Below are positions 1 to 8,674 of a stretch of DNA of 64,000 nucleotides, in pieces. Within the stretch, counting starts at the first letter, position 1. The number at the start of each line of letters is the position of its first letter. Both the position numbers and the translations under genes were made by a program. The DNA comes from Pseudomonas sp. GTDB lineage: Bacteria > Pseudomonadota > Gammaproteobacteria > Pseudomonadales > Pseudomonadaceae. The notes beneath the pieces are model-generated. The model saw only the letters and a list, made by a program, of their open reading frames with translations. It was not told the DNA's origin and searched no databases. The stretch covers positions 1 to 64,000 of the forward strand of contig JAUVYN010000008.1 in the NCBI GenBank assembly GCA_030603065.1, given 5' to 3'.

Positions 1-158
1 GCCTTGCGCCGCGCCTCGGGTATGGGATTGTCGCATTCAGCGCAGTGGGTAAGGCTCTCCCCCGTGGGAAGCTTGCTGCGGGCGCGCCTGACCGCGTCGT
101 CGACGGTATCGTCGATCTGCTCCTGCACAGCGCCTTCTTTAGCCCAGCCAGTTGCCAT
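1..158 (-). CDS. DksA/TraR-type C4 zinc-finger protein (YbiI-like), 3' part outside the window
   Basis: Fifty-two codons are visible on the minus strand before the window edge, starting MATGWAKEGAVQEQ. A GGGAG ribosome site precedes the ATG. The CAECDNPIPEARR stretch is the first half of a DksA/TraR C4 zinc finger (Cys-x-x-Cys followed by the usual IPEARR). The start resembles the short YbiI-type members rather than full-length DksA, which has a long coiled coil first. Such short proteins are inferred to bind RNA polymerase or zinc, but their role is poorly known. The second cysteine pair and the stop lie outside the window. It is the last gene of a minus-strand run after the membrane protein at 223..2460. 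Confidence 0.8.
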   Translation of the reverse strand, partial: MATGWAKEGAVQEQIDDTVDDAVRRARSKLPTGESLTHCAECDNPIPEARRK

Positions 159-222
159 CGGATGCTCCCGGGTAGCTGCATTGATTCGAGTATGGTTTGC
201 CTCGAGTGCTTTTGCAAAACGC

Positions 223-2460
223 TCAGAATGGGCGGCGTGTGCCGGGGCTCGGCACCGGTAGAGCAGTGGCTTCGGTGTCGGGTCCCAACTCGAATGACAG
301 CGGAGGCTCATAGTCCGAGGCGTCGACAGGGCTGCCTTCGAAATGAACATCCAGCCAGGGAGAATAGGCCCGGGCTTCCAGAATGCCGCGCTCTCCAGCT
401 CTCTCTATGCTGAGCAGGCCGCCTGGCTGCAGGCGTCGAGCATTTTCCAGTGTATCCGGCACGCGCATCAATGGCAGGTCGCGAGCGAACCCGTGCTGCC
501 AGGTTTCATCGGTAAAGGGATATGCCGCGGCTGCATTGGCGAACATGTGCGGATCCTGACGAGACATCCACCTGGCGCTGCAATTGGTCAGCACCAGCCG
601 GTCAGCCTGCCGCTGAGGTAGTACTACGCCAGGGTGTTCGTGGATGCCTGCTGCTGGCGCGAATGCCGGCAGCAGCGTCTCTCTGGTGCCCGGTTGCATG
701 GCTGCCCAGCCATAAAACGCATCGGGTACGTCGCTGCGCAATAGTGCGATCCGCCGTCCCCCCGGGATCGGTTCGTGTTGCAGTCGAAGCTCGTAGTAGC
801 CGCGGGCCGGAGCCTCTACCTGCACTCTATCGCCAGCCGGACTGATCGAGCACGCGAGATCCTGCCATTCGAGCGGGTGCGGATGGCGCTGCCAGAGCAC
901 CGTTGCAGGCGTCGTCATGACGGGTTCGTAGTGTTCGAGCAGCGTCTGATAAAGCCAGTAGTTGGTGCTCAGGCTCCAGGTCTGCCAGCCGTGGGGCAGG
1001 GTAGTGACAACCCATTCCGGATGCGTCTCGAGCAATTCTTGCGCCTGGTGGCGCAGCCGGCCCAGCGCATGAATGACCGAGTCTACCGGCAGGAGATGCG
1101 TCGGACGGCGCATCGCGCTCCAGATGCCCCAGTATTCCTCGAAGACGCTATCGTGCGGATCGGTCTGCCTGATCAGGTCGATATAGGGTTCCCAGCTCCG
1201 ATTAAGATACCCGCCTAGCTCCGGTATCCGGAAATGCTCCTGATCGTGCCTCGCCTGGCCAGTGACCGTTGCAGCATGCATTTTTCCGCCGGCTGCGACC
1301 AGCAGCGCGCCGGCCAGCAGCGCAATGCCAGCGCTGGATCGGTACCTCCCGAGGGCGGGGAGCCGGTTAATCAGGAGATGAGCCAGCAGCCCCGCCAGGG
1401 ACAGCCACGCCCAGAAGTGAAAGGGTGGGAAGTAGCCACCCAGATGACCGCCGACGGATGCTAGAGCGCCGCCCAGAAGCAGGATCAGGCCGAGCCAGGC
1501 GAGCGCGTACAGCGCCGTCTGTTGTCGCCGAAACCCAACGAGTGCGGTGGCTGCAAGTACCATCAACCCGAAGCCGGTCTCCAGGTCGAGCAGACGGGGC
1601 AGATCACGGAAGCCGAAGACGCGCTTTTCTTCGTTCCATGGGCCGTAATACCACCATTGATCCCCGGCGACGTCGATGAAGTTGAAGGCAAGGAGCGCGG
1701 GCAGATGGCCGGCGGTGGCCAGCAGAAGCGGTACCAGACCCAGAAGCCCGCCCAGCACGAATAATGCTGCCCCCTTGATCCTGGGAAGCCTGGTGCGGCG
1801 CTGCCAGATAAGCGTGCCCGCTACCAGTGCGCAACCAAAGGCGGTCGGCAGGGCGAAGTCGTTCGACCAGATCATCGCCAGACCGGCGGTCAGGCCCAGC
1901 CAGAACAGTCCTTTCAGATCAACGCGCTGGAGGGCGCGGAAAACGACCAGCACCGCCAGATAGGGTAATGCCGAGCGCAGCGGGCGCAGTGAGTTGCCTG
2001 GAAAAAGCCGCTCTGCCAGCAGCGCTGGCGGTTCGCTCAAGAACAGGGCTGCCGCGGTCAGCAGCAAGCCTGTGGTGAGGGCCACGGCGAACGTTCTGCC
2101 GCTGTGGCAAAGATAGAAAACCACCGCGACCGCCAATGCGTTCGCCAGTGCTACTGCCAGATGCGCAGCCGCTATGCTGGCGGCGAAGTCTCCCCCATAC
2201 AGCAGAAAAAGAGGATAGACCACGAGCAGTACGCCGACCCCCAGGTAAGGGAAGAAGTCGCGGCCTGGCAACTGTCCTTCCTGGAGCCTAAACAGGCCGC
2301 TGGCGGTCTGAAAGGCGCCGTCTATGTGGGAAAAAGGCAGATAGACGGCTGCGGCGGAGCCAAGCTGAATCAGAGCGAAGATACCAAGGGCAATGGCCAT
2401 CACCAGTGCCGCCTTCGGTAGCCAACCGCGCGAGGGCGTTTGGGCCCTTCCTTGTGTCAT
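223..2460 (-). CDS. Polytopic membrane protein with large C-terminal soluble domain, possible GT-C-like
   Basis: The protein is about 745 aa from the ATG at 2460. The frame stays open for 45 more codons upstream, but these run into the glucan phosphorylase gene, so the later start is preferred; its ribosome site is weak. The first ~420 residues contain roughly eleven hydrophobic segments, with a first external loop carrying HIDGAF and GRDFFPY. The remaining ~300 residues are soluble with several Trp-rich stretches. This layout resembles GT-C or PMT-like glycosyltransferases with a periplasmic tail, but I see no diagnostic motif, so the function is unassigned. The gene lies 64 bp after the glucan phosphorylase gene and may be cotranscribed. 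Confidence 0.75.
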   Translation of the reverse strand: MTQGRAQTPSRGWLPKAALVMAIALGIFALIQLGSAAAVYLPFSHIDGAFQTASGLFRLQEGQLPGRDFFPYLGVGVLLVVYPLFLLYGGDFAASIAAAHLAVALANALAVAVVFYLCHSGRTFAVALTTGLLLTAAALFLSEPPALLAERLFPGNSLRPLRSALPYLAVLVVFRALQRVDLKGLFWLGLTAGLAMIWSNDFALPTAFGCALVAGTLIWQRRTRLPRIKGAALFVLGGLLGLVPLLLATAGHLPALLAFNFIDVAGDQWWYYGPWNEEKRVFGFRDLPRLLDLETGFGLMVLAATALVGFRRQQTALYALAWLGLILLLGGALASVGGHLGGYFPPFHFWAWLSLAGLLAHLLINRLPALGRYRSSAGIALLAGALLVAAGGKMHAATVTGQARHDQEHFRIPELGGYLNRSWEPYIDLIRQTDPHDSVFEEYWGIWSAMRRPTHLLPVDSVIHALGRLRHQAQELLETHPEWVVTTLPHGWQTWSLSTNYWLYQTLLEHYEPVMTTPATVLWQRHPHPLEWQDLACSISPAGDRVQVEAPARGYYELRLQHEPIPGGRRIALLRSDVPDAFYGWAAMQPGTRETLLPAFAPAAGIHEHPGVVLPQRQADRLVLTNCSARWMSRQDPHMFANAAAAYPFTDETWQHGFARDLPLMRVPDTLENARRLQPGGLLSIERAGERGILEARAYSPWLDVHFEGSPVDASDYEPPLSFELGPDTEATALPVPSPGTRRPF

Positions 2461-2524
2461 TCGGGTACCAGAACGGGAGCGAACCTCTCCTGCATCCGCT
2501 GCAGAAGCGTCAGCTCCCACTGGA

Positions 2525-4177
2525 TCAGGCGTTGTAGAGCTTCTCGTAATACTCGCGCGCCATGCGCCCGGATTCGAAGGCCGGTGTGACGTCACGGATG
2601 GAGTTCTTCACGATGCTCAACCATTCGTCCGGACGGCGATAGTAAAGTTCAACCACCTTGTTTTCGAGAATATCCATCAGGCTGCGGTAGTCCGCTTCGT
2701 CCTGCTCTTCCTCGGGGCGCGTCGCGTCGGTAACCGGTATCACGAAGCTGTTGATGCCGTCACGGGCAAATTCCGGGATCCAGCCATCATTGATGGTCAG
2801 GTTGACCGCACCGTTCATGGCGGCAGTCATCCCGCTGGTGCCGGACGCCTCACGCGGTCGTCGCGGGGTATTCAGCCAGACGTCGGCGCCCTGCTTGAGC
2901 TGGCGCGACAGCTCTATCTCGTAACCGGTCAACACTGCAAAGCGCGCTTCCTTGAAGGAGGCCTTCACCAGGCTGTCGAACATCTCTACCGCAGCCTGGT
3001 CGAAGGGATAGGGCTTGCCGGCCCAGATCACCTGCACCGGGCGGTTGGCGCGCTCGATCATTTCGGTGAATCGGAAGACATCTCGGGTAAGCAGGTTGGC
3101 GCGCTTGTAGGCCGCGAAGCGCCGTGCCCAGACGATGGTAAGTACGTCCGGATCGAAAAGCTTGCCGGTCTGGTCGGCGACGACCTTGAACAGCTCTTTC
3201 TTCATCTCTCGCTTGCGCTGGCGCAGCGCGTCATCGTCACCATTGACAAGAGCCAAGCGAAGCGTTTCGTCCTGCCAGAAAGCGCCGTTCTGCGCGTTGG
3301 TGATGGCCTTGATTTCGCAGATGCCGGGGTTGTGTCCCCACATCGCGTTGGAGACCAGGCCATGCAGTTGGGACACCGCGTTGGCGACGCGGGCGACACG
3401 CAGGGCGGCCAGGGTATGACTGTAGATCGGGCCGTCCATGCCGGTCATGCGGACGACGGTGTCGAAGTTGAGTCCGTTGAAATACCCCATCTGCTGCAGG
3501 AAGGACAGTTCGTGTTCCTGATTTCCCGCCAGTTCGGGCGTATGGGTGGTCAGTACCACCCGCTTGCGCACCTCGTCGACGTCGCCGATGATCTCCATCA
3601 GTTGAAAGGCCATGGGAAGCGCGTGGGCCTCGTTCATGTGATAGACGTCGGCGCCGCCAAGTGCCTCGATCACCTTGGCCCCGCCGATACCCAGCACGAT
3701 GCTCTGTGCGACGCGCGCGGAATGATCAGCATCGTAGAGCCGATGACTGATGGTCTGGGCCAGGTAGTCATTTTCCGGAATGTCGGTGGTAAGCAGGTAC
3801 AGGGGGGCGGTGCCGAATACCTCTGCCGGCAAGTACATGGCCTTGACCCAGACCGGATGGTGATTCACGGTAACCTTCACGCGAATACCGCTGTCGCGCA
3901 GGAACGGGTAGTACTTTTTCTGAAATTGCACCCGCAGCGTCTGGTCCTCGTTGCGAGCCTGATCGTAATAGCCGTACTTCCACAGCATGCCGATGCCGAT
4001 CATGTTCTGCCGCAGCTGGTAGGCGCTGCGCATGTGTGATCCGGCCAGGAACCCCAGGCCTCCGGAATAGATTTTCAGTGCCTGATCGATGGCGAACTCC
4101 ATCGAAAAATAGGCAACCCGCTTGCTGAAGCGAGGGTCGATTTCATAGGGATGCGCCCAGGTATTGAAAACAGTCAT
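2525..4177 (-). CDS. Alpha-glucan phosphorylase family protein (GT35-like) without the PLP lysine
   Basis: The 550-residue protein is homologous to short (Thermotoga-type) glycogen/maltodextrin phosphorylases, which release glucose-1-phosphate from alpha-1,4-glucans. Visible landmarks are YFSMEFA and YSGGLGFLAG near the N terminus, HMNEAHA, TTHTPELAGN, FAAYKRA and the C-terminal EASGTSG motif. In classical members that motif continues with Met-Lys, where the lysine binds pyridoxal phosphate. Here it reads GTSGMTAAMNG, with Thr451 in that place. The surrounding motif is otherwise intact, so this looks like a real subfamily trait rather than an error. Activity as a phosphorylase should not be assumed. 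The ATG at 4177 is preferred over an upstream codon at 4225 because the family homology begins about there. Confidence 0.85.
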   Translation of the reverse strand: MTVFNTWAHPYEIDPRFSKRVAYFSMEFAIDQALKIYSGGLGFLAGSHMRSAYQLRQNMIGIGMLWKYGYYDQARNEDQTLRVQFQKKYYPFLRDSGIRVKVTVNHHPVWVKAMYLPAEVFGTAPLYLLTTDIPENDYLAQTISHRLYDADHSARVAQSIVLGIGGAKVIEALGGADVYHMNEAHALPMAFQLMEIIGDVDEVRKRVVLTTHTPELAGNQEHELSFLQQMGYFNGLNFDTVVRMTGMDGPIYSHTLAALRVARVANAVSQLHGLVSNAMWGHNPGICEIKAITNAQNGAFWQDETLRLALVNGDDDALRQRKREMKKELFKVVADQTGKLFDPDVLTIVWARRFAAYKRANLLTRDVFRFTEMIERANRPVQVIWAGKPYPFDQAAVEMFDSLVKASFKEARFAVLTGYEIELSRQLKQGADVWLNTPRRPREASGTSGMTAAMNGAVNLTINDGWIPEFARDGINSFVIPVTDATRPEEEQDEADYRSLMDILENKVVELYYRRPDEWLSIVKNSIRDVTPAFESGRMAREYYEKLYNA

Positions 4178-4352
4178 GGATCGAGGTCTCGGCTGATTGA
4201 ACAAAGGCAGGCGGATCAGAAACACTCCATGTGTCGAGGTGGCCTCCCTGCGCGGGTGCCATCATGCGTGGCCCCGTGATGGCGCCAGTGTCGTGCAGAC
4301 GCTCGGCGACAGCAAGCCGGTGGCCGGGACCAGCCGACATACGGTGCGGGTA

Positions 4353-4790
4353 TCAGCCTCGCTCGTCACCGTCAGGCGTCAGCGCCTGGCCCGGCACATA
4401 GGACAACGCGAAACGCGGTAGATTGTCCAGGATAGGCCACCAGGCCGCTTTGCTGCTGACATGGAAATGGGCAATTGGCCGCGTCTCTACGGGCTCGTCC
4501 AATGTGCCGGCGCGGAGTCTGATCACGTCCGGCAGATCCTTGCGACGACTGAACAGTGGTGAGCCGCAGCGGCTGCAGAAGACTCTTTCCTTGCCTGGCG
4601 AGGATTCGTACGCGCTCAGCAGCGACTCGCCGCTAAGCAGCTCGAAACGGTCCCGCTGCACTGGAATGTTACTGGCGAAGGCACTGCCCTGGGCCTTGCG
4701 ACACTGGCCGCAATGGCAGATCTGAATCGCTTCGAGCGGGCCCTTCACAGTAAATGCGACCCCACCGCACAAACAGCTTCCCCTGTGCAT
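4353..4790 (-). CDS. GFA-family (glutathione-dependent formaldehyde-activating-like) zinc protein
   Basis: The 145-residue protein has the zinc ligand pattern of the GFA/DUF636 fold: CLCGGVAF near the N terminus, CHCGQCRKAQGSAFA at about residues 26-40, and CSRCGSPLFSRR at about 72-83. Length and motif order fit the family. The namesake is a glutathione-formaldehyde condensing enzyme, but most members have no proven substrate, so only the fold is assigned. The gene is followed after about 175 bp by the glucan phosphorylase gene on the same strand. The upstream neighbour at 4874 is divergent. Confidence 0.85.
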   Translation of the reverse strand: MHRGSCLCGGVAFTVKGPLEAIQICHCGQCRKAQGSAFASNIPVQRDRFELLSGESLLSAYESSPGKERVFCSRCGSPLFSRRKDLPDVIRLRAGTLDEPVETRPIAHFHVSSKAAWWPILDNLPRFALSYVPGQALTPDGDERG

Positions 4791-4873
4791 TCAGCCTTTC
4801 CTCCGGTCAGCCCAAGGGGGAATTTTCCCTTCAGGGCGTCGTCAACAGTCTACACAGCACAGGAGACTAGCAC

Positions 4874-5272
4874 ATGAATCGAGACGACGATCGGACCCCT
4901 ATCGACCCGCCCGATGATGATATTCGCCCCGAAGAGCGGGTTGACGAGCTGGAGTTTCCCGAGCGCGGCCCCATGGAGCCCGTGGAGCAGGACATAGGTG
5001 CCGAAGCCGCGAGTGAACGTGCCGCGAACGCCGGTTTGACCGAGGCATCGCAACCGGGTGAGGGGCCGACCATGGATGACGCCGCCCCGGAAACCCTCAT
5101 GCCGGAGGATGGTTCGCGGTCTCCGCTCGAGGCCGGCGACGAGACGCCGGCCGACCTCGATCTGACTACCGTGGACGGGAGGGAAGCTGGGCTCGGTGGC
5201 GGCCTGGACGAAGCCGAGCTTGGGCGTGCCACACCTCTGGATGGCAAGCCCTGGGACGGGGAGGCGAGCTGA
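4874..5272 (+). CDS. Small acidic, probably disordered protein of unknown function
   Basis: The 132-residue protein is very rich in Asp, Glu, Pro and Gly and lacks hydrophobic core stretches, so it is probably intrinsically disordered and cytoplasmic. A good AGGAGA ribosome site lies eight bases before the ATG. Short conserved-looking patches are EELEFPERGPMEPVEQDIG-like near residue 25, SPLEAGDE and LDGKPW at the end. I recall similar small Pseudomonas proteins labelled as PTS HPr-related, but I see no HPr fold or phosphorylatable histidine motif. The function is unknown. It is divergent from the GFA gene and convergent with the GH65 gene. Confidence 0.7.
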   Translation: MNRDDDRTPIDPPDDDIRPEERVDELEFPERGPMEPVEQDIGAEAASERAANAGLTEASQPGEGPTMDDAAPETLMPEDGSRSPLEAGDETPADLDLTTVDGREAGLGGGLDEAELGRATPLDGKPWDGEAS

Positions 5273-5289
5273 GTCGCGTCCCGTTCCAT

Positions 5290-7698
5290 TCAATCCGCCG
5301 GTCGCGCCGGAAATTTCAATTGTCCACCCGGCGCCAGACTGGTGCAGCCGCCGCCATGCTCCACCCTGACCGTGGCAAGGTTGTCGGAGGCTGATTGCAC
5401 AGATAGCTCGCCACCTCTCAGTTCAGCGGTAAACAATGCCCCCTGATAACGGAATGCCAGTTGCATGCTCCGCAGTTGTGGCGGCACGCACGGGTGGATA
5501 CCGAGGCCGCTCAGCGTGGGCTGGATTCCCAGGAAGTGTCGCTGGACTACATCCAGCGAGCCGGACATGGCGCCCAGGTGGACCCCGTCAAGGGTGCCCT
5601 GGTCAGGTTGGTCTGACATGTCCACTTCAAGCGTTTCGCAGAAGTACTGCCAGGACAGCTCGGCGTCGTGATAGGAGAGCGCGCCGGCGCAGACCACCTT
5701 CGACAGGCTCGACTCATGGGTGATGCGCGCCAGATGGTAGTCAAGGGTGCGCTTCATGGACACCTTGTCCATCGGGTAACCAAGGCGCTCCAGCAGACGG
5801 TGCAGCACGCTGGGAGAAAACAGATACAGCAACATCAGAACATCCGCCTGCTTGGTCAGCTGGTAGCGCTCCGCGCTGTCACCTCTGGCCTCCAGCATCC
5901 AGTCGAGCCGCTCGCGATCCTGGGTCAGCCACTCTGCAGGTGCGGTCGCCAGGTGGTCGAAGCCTTCGAACTGCCCAAGGGCACCACAGGGTAGAAATGG
6001 CAGGTACAGGGTTCTGCTAACATCGTCCCAGTGGGCCAGTTCGGCGTCATCGAGCTTTAAACGGTCACGCAGCGGGTTCGCATCGGCGCCGAGTTCGGCC
6101 AGCAGCTCCAGCGCGCACGTAAGGGTCCAGGCCGCCATGACGTTGGTGTAGGCATTATTGTCGAGTCCGGGGTGATCGGCATCCGGGTAACGGTTGTGAT
6201 ATTCGTCAGGGCCGATCACCCGGCGTATGACCCAGCGCTGCTTGTTCTCGTCATGCTCTACGATAGAGCCCCAGAATCGAGCGATCTCCAGAATCATTTC
6301 ACCACCCATGCCGCGAAGCAGATCCCTGTCCCCGGTCGCCAGGTACAGGGTCCATACGTCGTAGGCGATGGCTGCGCCGATGTGCCGCTGCAGGTAGGTA
6401 TGATCGGCAACCCAGTTGCCCGAAAGGGGGAATAGCTGGAAAGGAGGGGTTTCGTCCTCGCCACTGCGGGCGCTGCGCCAGGGGTACATCGCGCCGCGAT
6501 AACCGCAGCGCGCGGCGCGCTCCCGTGCGGTGTCCAGGCGCTTATGGCGATAGTCCAGCAGCTCCCGCGCAAGCTCGGGAAAATGCGTGGCAAGAAAGGG
6601 AAAGGCGAAGAGCTCGTCCCAGAAGATCTGGCCGAAATAGCCTTCCTGCCAGCTCCGCGGCGGGCAGCCAAGATCGTGGCCGATGGAGTTCGGCGAGACC
6701 GTCTGCAGAAGATGGAAGGCGTGCAGGCGCAGGGGTAACTCGTGAGTTGTTTCCCCTGCATAAATCGGCATCCGCTCCCAGATGAGTTGCCACGCCTGAC
6801 GATGGGCTTCCACCAGTTGCTCGAAGCTGTCTTCCGGCAGGCTCTCCAGCGCCCGCGCACGCGCGGCGGCGTCGCCTTCGGGCAATTCATCATCGACCAG
6901 GATGCTGGCGCGCTTCTCGATTACCAGCGAACGGTTGTCGCCGAGCGCGAGCCGACATTCCTGTATTGCATGTCCCCGCTCCTCCCGACAGCGCCAACGC
7001 GGCGTCCAACCGGTTACGCGGGTTTCCACCGCCACCGCCACGCGTCGTTCGGAATGATGCAGATGCGCGCTCGCTGCGGCCAGGCCTGCGTCATGCTGCT
7101 CGAGCTCCACCTGACCCAGTCGGGTACCCTCGTAGTAGCGTTCGCGCTCGATCAGGCTGTTGCGAACGCTGCCATCAAGGGTAGTACGCAGATACAGACT
7201 ATCCGGTTCGTCAAGACAGTCGAGTTCCCAGCGCAGTGCGGCGAGGTGCGGCTGCGCCATGCTGACCAGACGTGTCTCCCGAAGCAGGAAGCGATGCTCC
7301 TGAAACTTCAGCTCGACTCGGCGATACAATAGGCCTCCGCGCAGGTCGAGCTCCTGCTGGTAACTGACGACCGACGCCTGGTCCAACGAAAACCAGAGTT
7401 CCCCGTCGAGGCTGAAACTGACGCCGAAGGGATCGGGCAAATTGGTCAGCGCCGCCATGCAGGTGCGGGTACCGTTCACTTCGCGCGGCGCCTCGTCATA
7501 CCACCCCGACCTATAGAGTCCGGCGTAGTGCGCTTCCTGCCAATCGTGCTGGTGCAGTAGCGCTGCTGCCTCAGGGGCACTGGCGCGCCATGAAAGCAAG
7601 CCGTTGCCAAGGGCGAGCAGGGCGCCGCGGCGGCGCTCGTCGTCCCGATCGTAGTGCTCGAAGCGGATGCTCCAGCGTCGCTCTTCAGGTTCTGACAT
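5290..7698 (-). CDS. GH65 glycoside phosphorylase/hydrolase (trehalose/maltose/kojibiose phosphorylase family)
   Basis: The 802-residue protein has the GH65 layout: an N-terminal beta-sandwich (about 1-270), an (alpha/alpha)6 barrel with the catalytic acid, and a small C-terminal beta domain. The barrel shows HDLGCPPRSWQEG, FWDELFAFPF and the signature IGPDEYHNRY, placing the general acid at Glu499. QADVLMLLY and DQPDQGTLDGVH follow. Family enzymes phosphorolyse alpha-glucosyl disaccharides to beta-glucose-1-phosphate plus an acceptor; which disaccharide is used here cannot be read by eye. The ATG at 7698 overlaps the end of the PfkB kinase gene by 14 bp, indicating translational coupling. 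An upstream in-frame codon at 7779 lies deep within the kinase and is rejected. See the HAD-TPP gene at 11457 for its likely partner. Confidence 0.9.
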   Translation of the reverse strand: MSEPEERRWSIRFEHYDRDDERRRGALLALGNGLLSWRASAPEAAALLHQHDWQEAHYAGLYRSGWYDEAPREVNGTRTCMAALTNLPDPFGVSFSLDGELWFSLDQASVVSYQQELDLRGGLLYRRVELKFQEHRFLLRETRLVSMAQPHLAALRWELDCLDEPDSLYLRTTLDGSVRNSLIERERYYEGTRLGQVELEQHDAGLAAASAHLHHSERRVAVAVETRVTGWTPRWRCREERGHAIQECRLALGDNRSLVIEKRASILVDDELPEGDAAARARALESLPEDSFEQLVEAHRQAWQLIWERMPIYAGETTHELPLRLHAFHLLQTVSPNSIGHDLGCPPRSWQEGYFGQIFWDELFAFPFLATHFPELARELLDYRHKRLDTARERAARCGYRGAMYPWRSARSGEDETPPFQLFPLSGNWVADHTYLQRHIGAAIAYDVWTLYLATGDRDLLRGMGGEMILEIARFWGSIVEHDENKQRWVIRRVIGPDEYHNRYPDADHPGLDNNAYTNVMAAWTLTCALELLAELGADANPLRDRLKLDDAELAHWDDVSRTLYLPFLPCGALGQFEGFDHLATAPAEWLTQDRERLDWMLEARGDSAERYQLTKQADVLMLLYLFSPSVLHRLLERLGYPMDKVSMKRTLDYHLARITHESSLSKVVCAGALSYHDAELSWQYFCETLEVDMSDQPDQGTLDGVHLGAMSGSLDVVQRHFLGIQPTLSGLGIHPCVPPQLRSMQLAFRYQGALFTAELRGGELSVQSASDNLATVRVEHGGGCTSLAPGGQLKFPARPAD

Positions 7699-8650
7699 CG
7701 ATAACCTCGGCACCGGCGAGAAGATTTTCTGCCAGATCAATGATCTGACGGCGTTCGGCATAAGCTGCCTGGGAACCATAACCAGTCACCGCGAGGTTGG
7801 CAGAGGCAACGCCCCAGGCAGCAGCTTCGCGCGGCGATCGGTCTTCGAGCAGTGCGACGGCAAGCGCGGTGGTGAAAGCATCACCGGCACCGGTGGTGTC
7901 GCTGACATCTACCTGCGCAGCGGGGATATGGATCAGTTCGTCCCGGCTCGCCAGGACACAGCCACCATCGCCGAGCTTGACGCAGACCAGTTGGACTCCG
8001 CTGTTGCGCAATTCTGCGGCCGCGCCGGCCGCTTCTGACACGCTTTTCACGTTGCGCCCAACCAACCCGGCGGTTTCGGTAACGTTGGGTGTGATGCAGT
8101 GCATCTGGCGCAGCAGAGTTCGCTCCACCCGATCAGCGAAGGATGGGTCGAGAATCACCGGCAGTCCCTGCTTGCCGGCTGCTTCGACGGCGCGCCGGAC
8201 CACAGGCGCCGGTATCTCGTAGTTGATGATCAGGCAGGCCGGCTTGGACACGCGGCTGATACGTTGTTCGATCAAGGCGATCGCTTCCTCGTCCCAGCTG
8301 TCGTTGGCGTTGGGAGCCAGGGCAATATGCTTCTTGCAGTCGGGCGGGACCAGAATCATCGACAGCCCGGTCGGCTTGCCACTGGCGCGGGTCACTCCGG
8401 ACACATTCACACCGGCATCTGCCAGCGGATCGAGCGCCTGCTGCGCCAGTTCGTCATCGCCGACCCGGCCAAGCAATACGCTGCGGTGCCCTAACCGGGC
8501 GGCGAGAAATGCCGTGTTGGCCGACTTGCCACCGGAAAAGCGCTCGAACTGGCTGGCCTGCAGCATGTCCGAGCTTCCCACTGGGTGATTCACCCGCACC
8601 TGGAAATCAGCGTTGATGCTGCCCAGAGAGATGACTGTCGCGCCTTTCAT
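7685..8650 (-). CDS. PfkB-family sugar kinase (ribokinase-like)
   Basis: The 321-residue ATP-dependent carbohydrate kinase shows the N-terminal SLGSINADFQ strand, the FSGGKSANTAFLAARLG substrate-binding region (PfkB signature 1 area), and DTTGAGDAFTTALAVAL near residues 250-266. The last is PfkB signature 2 with the catalytic Asp and anion hole. The substrate is unassigned; ribose, fructose or a glucosylated acceptor are all possible. Its stop overlaps the start of the GH65 gene by 14 bp, and the MscS gene ends 24 bp upstream, so the three form a minus-strand operon MscS-PfkB-GH65. Confidence 0.9.
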   Translation of the reverse strand: MKGATVISLGSINADFQVRVNHPVGSSDMLQASQFERFSGGKSANTAFLAARLGHRSVLLGRVGDDELAQQALDPLADAGVNVSGVTRASGKPTGLSMILVPPDCKKHIALAPNANDSWDEEAIALIEQRISRVSKPACLIINYEIPAPVVRRAVEAAGKQGLPVILDPSFADRVERTLLRQMHCITPNVTETAGLVGRNVKSVSEAAGAAAELRNSGVQLVCVKLGDGGCVLASRDELIHIPAAQVDVSDTTGAGDAFTTALAVALLEDRSPREAAAWGVASANLAVTGYGSQAAYAERRQIIDLAENLLAGAEVIDVRT

Positions 8651-8674
8651 ATGGGGCTCCTTTCGGGTGGAGGA

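Noticed and set aside
2393..4039. 548-codon open frame opposite the glucan phosphorylase gene
   Set aside because: Shadow frame; the minus-strand product has clear family motifs and this one none.
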